Shown: piece after piece, positions 6,001 to 8,721 of the stretch | How positions within the stretch are numbered: the first letter of the stretch is position 1 | Layout of the letters: each line of letters starts with the position of its first letter | From: Candidatus Iainarchaeum sp. | GTDB lineage: Archaea; Iainarchaeota; Iainarchaeia; JAADDC01 | Direction of reading: 5' to 3' | Length of the DNA: 8,721 bases | NCBI GenBank assembly: GCA_013154145.1 | Contig: JAADDC010000061.1 | Span: 1 to 8,721, forward strand | Program-made: the position numbers and the translations under genes | The notes under the pieces: generated by a model | Database searches by the model: none | What the model was told of the DNA's origin: nothing | What the model saw: the letters and a program-made list of their open reading frames with translations, nothing else

Positions 6001-8318
6001 TCATCACCGGGCCGCCGGCATCGGGGAAGGACACGGTGGCAGACCTTTTAGTAAAGAAAGGGTACAGGAAGCTGGACTTCTCCGACGTGCTCAAGGAATT
6101 ATTCGTGGAGGAAAGGGGGAGAGAGCCGAGGGACAAGATGGAACTGACCGACTACGCCGCCGAGGTCAGAGAGAAAAGGGGGAGGGACGTCCTGGCCCGG
6201 ATCATCGCCGAAAAACTGGGCGACGGGAAGCACGCACTGGTTGGAGCCCGCTCCCCCGAGGAGATAACTTTTCTAAGGAAAAGGTTCCCCGTGGTGGTGC
6301 TCCTGGTGGACGCACCGCCAGAGATCCGGGAGCAAAGGCGCCCCGGCAGTCTCGAAAGGGAAAGGAAGGAGGAGGTTCTGGGGCTGAAGGAAGCCGTGGA
6401 GATGGCCGACGTCGTCATCGTCAACGACGGGACGCTGGAGGAACTCGAGGAAAAGGTAAACTACTTCCTGAGTAACCTCCAGTGGTATAGGGTGGGGCTC
6501 AGGGCCGGCCTGGAGATACACCAGCAGCTGGACACCAAGAAGCTTTTCTGTTCCTGTCCGTCGGAGCTCAGGGAGGAGCACCACCTCAGCGTGGAGCGCT
6601 TCCTCAGGCCCGTGGCCTCCGAGCTGGGCGAGTACGACCCCGCCGCCCTCACGGAGTTCAAGAAGGGAAGGAAGTACATTTACTTGGCCAACAAAGAGGT
6701 CACATGCCTGGTGGAGCTGGATGAGGAGCCGCCCCACGACCCCACGAGGGAGGCCGTCGAGACGGCCATCATGGTGGGCCTCTACCTGAACGCCACCTTC
6801 TTCCCCTACGTTCAGGCCATGAGGAAGATCGTCATCGATGGTTCCAATACCACGGGCTTCCAGAGGACCATGCTCCTGGCCTTTGACGGGAAGCTGAAGC
6901 TCCCCCACACGGAGGTACGCATCCCCACCATCTGCCTCGAGGAGGACGCCGCCAGACCCGTCGAGAGGGGGAGCGACTTCGTGGTGTACAACCTTGACAG
7001 GCTGGGCATTCCCCTCATAGAGATCAGCACGGGGCCCGACCTGAGGACGCCCGAGGAGGTGAAGGAGGCCGCCGAGCGCATAGGGATGCTCCTCAGGGCC
7101 ACGGGTAGGGTAAAGAGGGGCCTCGGAACCATAAGGCAGGACGTCAATGTTTCTATAAGGGGAGGGGCGAGGGTCGAGATCAAGGGTGTCCAACAATTGG
7201 AGAAAATGGATCTCTACGTGAAGAACGAGGTGATGAGACAGCTGAAGCTTTTGGAGCTCAGGGAGCTCCTGAAGGAGAGGGAAGTGCGGGTGGAGGAGCC
7301 CAGCGACGTGACGGAGGTATTCAGAGAAACGTCCGCCCGCTTCGTCAGGAAAGCCCTGGAAAGAGGAGAGGTGGCCATAGGATTCTGCGTGAGAGGAGCA
7401 AAGGACCTCATCGGCTTCGAGCTGAACCCCGGCCGGCGCTTCGGCACGGAGCTCTCGGACTACGTGAAGGTCCACGCGGGCCTGGGAGGAATCCTCCACA
7501 GCGATGAGCTGCCAGCCTACGGCATTGGTGAGGAGGAAGTGGAAAGGGTCAGGGAGCTCCTGGGATGTAAGGAGGATGATGCCTTTATACTTCTGGTGGG
7601 ACCCAGGGAAAAGGCCCTCAGGGGACACGAAGTCATAAGGGAGCGGATTAACACCGCGATGGAGGGCGTTCCCCCCGAAACACGATCGCCGAGGGAGGAC
7701 GGGACCACTTCCTACGCGAGACCTCTACCGGGGGCAGCAAGGATGTACCCCGAGACGGACGTGAAGCCCCTCATCATCGACGAGGAGATGATAGAGGAAA
7801 TTAGAAAGAAGTTGCCGCCCCTCCCGGAGGAGAGGAAAGAAGCATACAGGGGGATGGGCCTGAGTGAGAAGATGGTGGAGGACCTGGTGAGGAGCAGACA
7901 CGTCTTCCTGTTTGACAAGCTCGTGGAGAAGGGGATAGACGCGAAGCTGGCGGCCTCCATCATCCTCACCAAGTTCCCTTACTGGCGGCGGGAGGGCGTG
8001 GACGTGGAAGCCATCCCGGAGGAGACGTGGGTGGAGCTCCTGATGAAGTACGAAAAGGAGTACCCCAAGGGCGCCCTCGACGACATCGTGAAGCTAATTT
8101 CCGAAGGCAGAAGTGTCGACGAGGCCATAGACGAACTGGGTGCGCGGATGTTAAGTGAAGAGGAGACGCGAAAGCTCGTGGAGGAGGTGCTCGAGGGGTT
8201 CAGAAAAGAGGGAAGGGAGCCCAAGCGCGGAGCCATCATAGGAGAGGTGATGAAGAGGTCCCGGGGCAGGGCCAGCGGAAAGCTGGTCACCAAGATCCTC
8301 GGGGAGATGGGACTGTGA
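5988..8318 (+). CDS. gatE: Fusion: UPF0200/dephospho-CoA-kinase-like P-loop domain + glutamyl-tRNA(Gln) amidotransferase subunit E
   Basis: GatE activates the glutamate of Glu-tRNA(Gln) with ATP and amidates it with ammonia from GatD. Here 776 residues carry two units. Residues 1 to about 162 are a P-loop kinase-like domain: Walker A GPPASGKDT (8-16), GARSPEEITFLRKRFP, a hydrophobic VVVLLVDAP strand, a short arginine-rich lid (REQRRPG), and a closing VIVNDGTLEEL as in UPF0200 and dNMP-kinase families. Its substrate is unknown. From about 166 a full GatE follows: GLEIHQQLDT with the C188-x-C190 pair, IDGSNTTGFQRT near 283-294, LEEDAAR, LGIPLIEISTGPD, GLGTIRQDVNVSIR from 378, EIKGVQ, an AspRS-type GAD insertion at roughly 430-550 (FELNPGRRFGTEL, ILHSDELPAYGI), then the helical and YqeY-like tail ending in RSRGRASGKLVTKIL. 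The GatE part (about 611 residues) has normal length, so nothing was lost on joining. Standalone GatE normally starts a few residues before the GLEIHQQ motif. A lost stop or an assembly error at the junction is the alternative explanation. Confidence 0.93.
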   Translation: MEVIVITGPPASGKDTVADLLVKKGYRKLDFSDVLKELFVEERGREPRDKMELTDYAAEVREKRGRDVLARIIAEKLGDGKHALVGARSPEEITFLRKRFPVVVLLVDAPPEIREQRRPGSLERERKEEVLGLKEAVEMADVVIVNDGTLEELEEKVNYFLSNLQWYRVGLRAGLEIHQQLDTKKLFCSCPSELREEHHLSVERFLRPVASELGEYDPAALTEFKKGRKYIYLANKEVTCLVELDEEPPHDPTREAVETAIMVGLYLNATFFPYVQAMRKIVIDGSNTTGFQRTMLLAFDGKLKLPHTEVRIPTICLEEDAARPVERGSDFVVYNLDRLGIPLIEISTGPDLRTPEEVKEAAERIGMLLRATGRVKRGLGTIRQDVNVSIRGGARVEIKGVQQLEKMDLYVKNEVMRQLKLLELRELLKEREVRVEEPSDVTEVFRETSARFVRKALERGEVAIGFCVRGAKDLIGFELNPGRRFGTELSDYVKVHAGLGGILHSDELPAYGIGEEEVERVRELLGCKEDDAFILLVGPREKALRGHEVIRERINTAMEGVPPETRSPREDGTTSYARPLPGAARMYPETDVKPLIIDEEMIEEIRKKLPPLPEERKEAYRGMGLSEKMVEDLVRSRHVFLFDKLVEKGIDAKLAASIILTKFPYWRREGVDVEAIPEETWVELLMKYEKEYPKGALDDIVKLISEGRSVDEAIDELGARMLSEEETRKLVEEVLEGFRKEGREPKRGAIIGEVMKRSRGRASGKLVTKILGEMGL
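8301..8306 (+). promoter_or_regulatory. Ribosome binding site of the cytidylate-kinase-like gene, inside gatE
   Basis: GGGGAG ends eight bases before the GTG at 8315 and lies in the last codons of gatE. Together with the GTGA stop/start overlap it fixes the start of the next gene and suggests translational coupling. Confidence 0.5.
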
Positions 8319-8721
8319 AGGAACTGGTCGAGGCCGTCAAGAGGAGGTTCCCACGGGGTGGAGTGATCGGCTTTACGTCCTTTGCCCACGGCATGGGCCG
8401 GAGCTACGTGAAGAAGAAGCTCCACGAAGTGTTATCAATGGATCCGGAGCTCAGGGAGCGGGTGGTCTCCCTGTCAGCCGGCGACGTCTTCCGGGAGATC
8501 GCCGCGGAGATGGGCTTCGACGACCTCAACGACTTCGTCCGCTACCTCGAAGCCCACCCGGAGGAGGCTTACAAGGTGGACACGGAGATCGACAGGAGGA
8601 TCGGAAGCCAGATCAGGGAGCTCGTTGAAAGGGGTCACATCGTTCTCCTGGACTCCAACCTCTACGCACTTCCCCACGCATTGAGGGGACTGCCCCACGT
8701 CAGCATCGTCGTCTACGCCCG
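8315..8721 (+). CDS. Divergent cytidylate-kinase-like P-loop protein with degenerate Walker A (partial, runs off right edge)
   Basis: The first 135 residues are visible. They start with the GTG that overlaps the gatE stop as GTGA. The middle resembles archaeal cytidylate kinases (Cmk, COG1102): SAGDVFREIAAEMGF (54-68), an xFVRYLEAHPE segment (74-83), VDTEIDRRIGSQIRELVERG (88-107) and a strand IVLLDSNL (109-116), followed by VSIVVYA. The nucleotide-binding loop is abnormal: where archaeal Cmk has GPPGSGTTT, this protein has FAHGMGRSY (23-31), without the first glycine and with arginine in place of the usual lysine or threonine. The Cmk motif EGRLAG is replaced by DSNLYA, which removes the conserved arginine. 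It may therefore have another substrate, act as a non-catalytic regulator, or be a little-known subfamily. It is co-translated with the amidotransferase genes. The family assignment rests on motif memory and is moderate; activity cannot be judged. Confidence 0.75.
   Translation, partial: MKELVEAVKRRFPRGGVIGFTSFAHGMGRSYVKKKLHEVLSMDPELRERVVSLSAGDVFREIAAEMGFDDLNDFVRYLEAHPEEAYKVDTEIDRRIGSQIRELVERGHIVLLDSNLYALPHALRGLPHVSIVVYA

Noticed and set aside
6470..6495. Sequencing frameshift joining two separate genes
   Set aside because: Both domains are complete and in the same frame, and the fused frame has no abnormal codon run; a single missing base would have put the second domain in another frame. 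Read-level proof is still lacking.
6273..7628. Long open frame of 451 codons on the minus strand across the GatE region
   Set aside because: It is antisense to a clearly conserved GatE, its translation is rich in His, Leu and Gly without recognisable motifs, and GC3 bias readily leaves such frames open.
1..8721. CRISPR array, tRNA or rRNA gene, insertion sequence or integrase
   Set aside because: No regularly spaced repeats, no cloverleaf-like or rRNA segment, and no transposase or terminal inverted repeats could be recognised; coding sequence fills all but 58 bp.

Overview
The window comes from an archaeon. It encodes GatD and GatE, the tRNA-dependent amidotransferase found only in archaea. 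It also carries an archaeal UPF0200-type P-loop domain, TATA-like A/T patches at start sites in place of bacterial -35/-10 boxes, and arginine codons dominated by AGG, which is common in thermophilic archaea. The DNA is GC-rich with strong GC3 bias, so long spurious antisense frames are abundant. The sequence does not settle the phylum; the very large single-pass beta-sandwich surface protein and the fused gene would fit a DPANN-type or uncultivated euryarchaeal lineage, but that is inference.

Layout. Positions 1-4676 on the minus strand are one uninterrupted open frame of 1558 codons that runs off the left edge. It encodes a short cytoplasmic N-terminus, one transmembrane helix and a long chain of carboxypeptidase-regulatory/PEGA/Ig-like beta-sandwich modules predicted to lie outside the cell. 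A 58-bp gap (4677-4734) holds a single A/T-rich patch that seems to serve as TATA element in both directions. To the right, on the plus strand, is a tightly packed operon: gatD (4735-6000), then a gene overlapping it by 13 bp that fuses an N-terminal UPF0200/dephospho-CoA-kinase-like P-loop domain to a complete GatE (5988-8318), then a cytidylate-kinase-like gene overlapping by 4 bp (GTGA) that runs off the right edge and has a degraded P-loop.

How the genes work together. GatD hydrolyses glutamine to release ammonia, and GatE phosphorylates the glutamate on misacylated Glu-tRNA(Gln) and amidates it to Gln-tRNA(Gln). The overlaps imply that the subunits are co-translated, together with two nucleotide-kinase-like modules whose substrates are unknown. 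The most unusual points are the in-frame kinase-GatE fusion and the degenerate kinase directly behind it. The giant surface protein appears unrelated to the tRNA operon and shares only the divergent promoter region.
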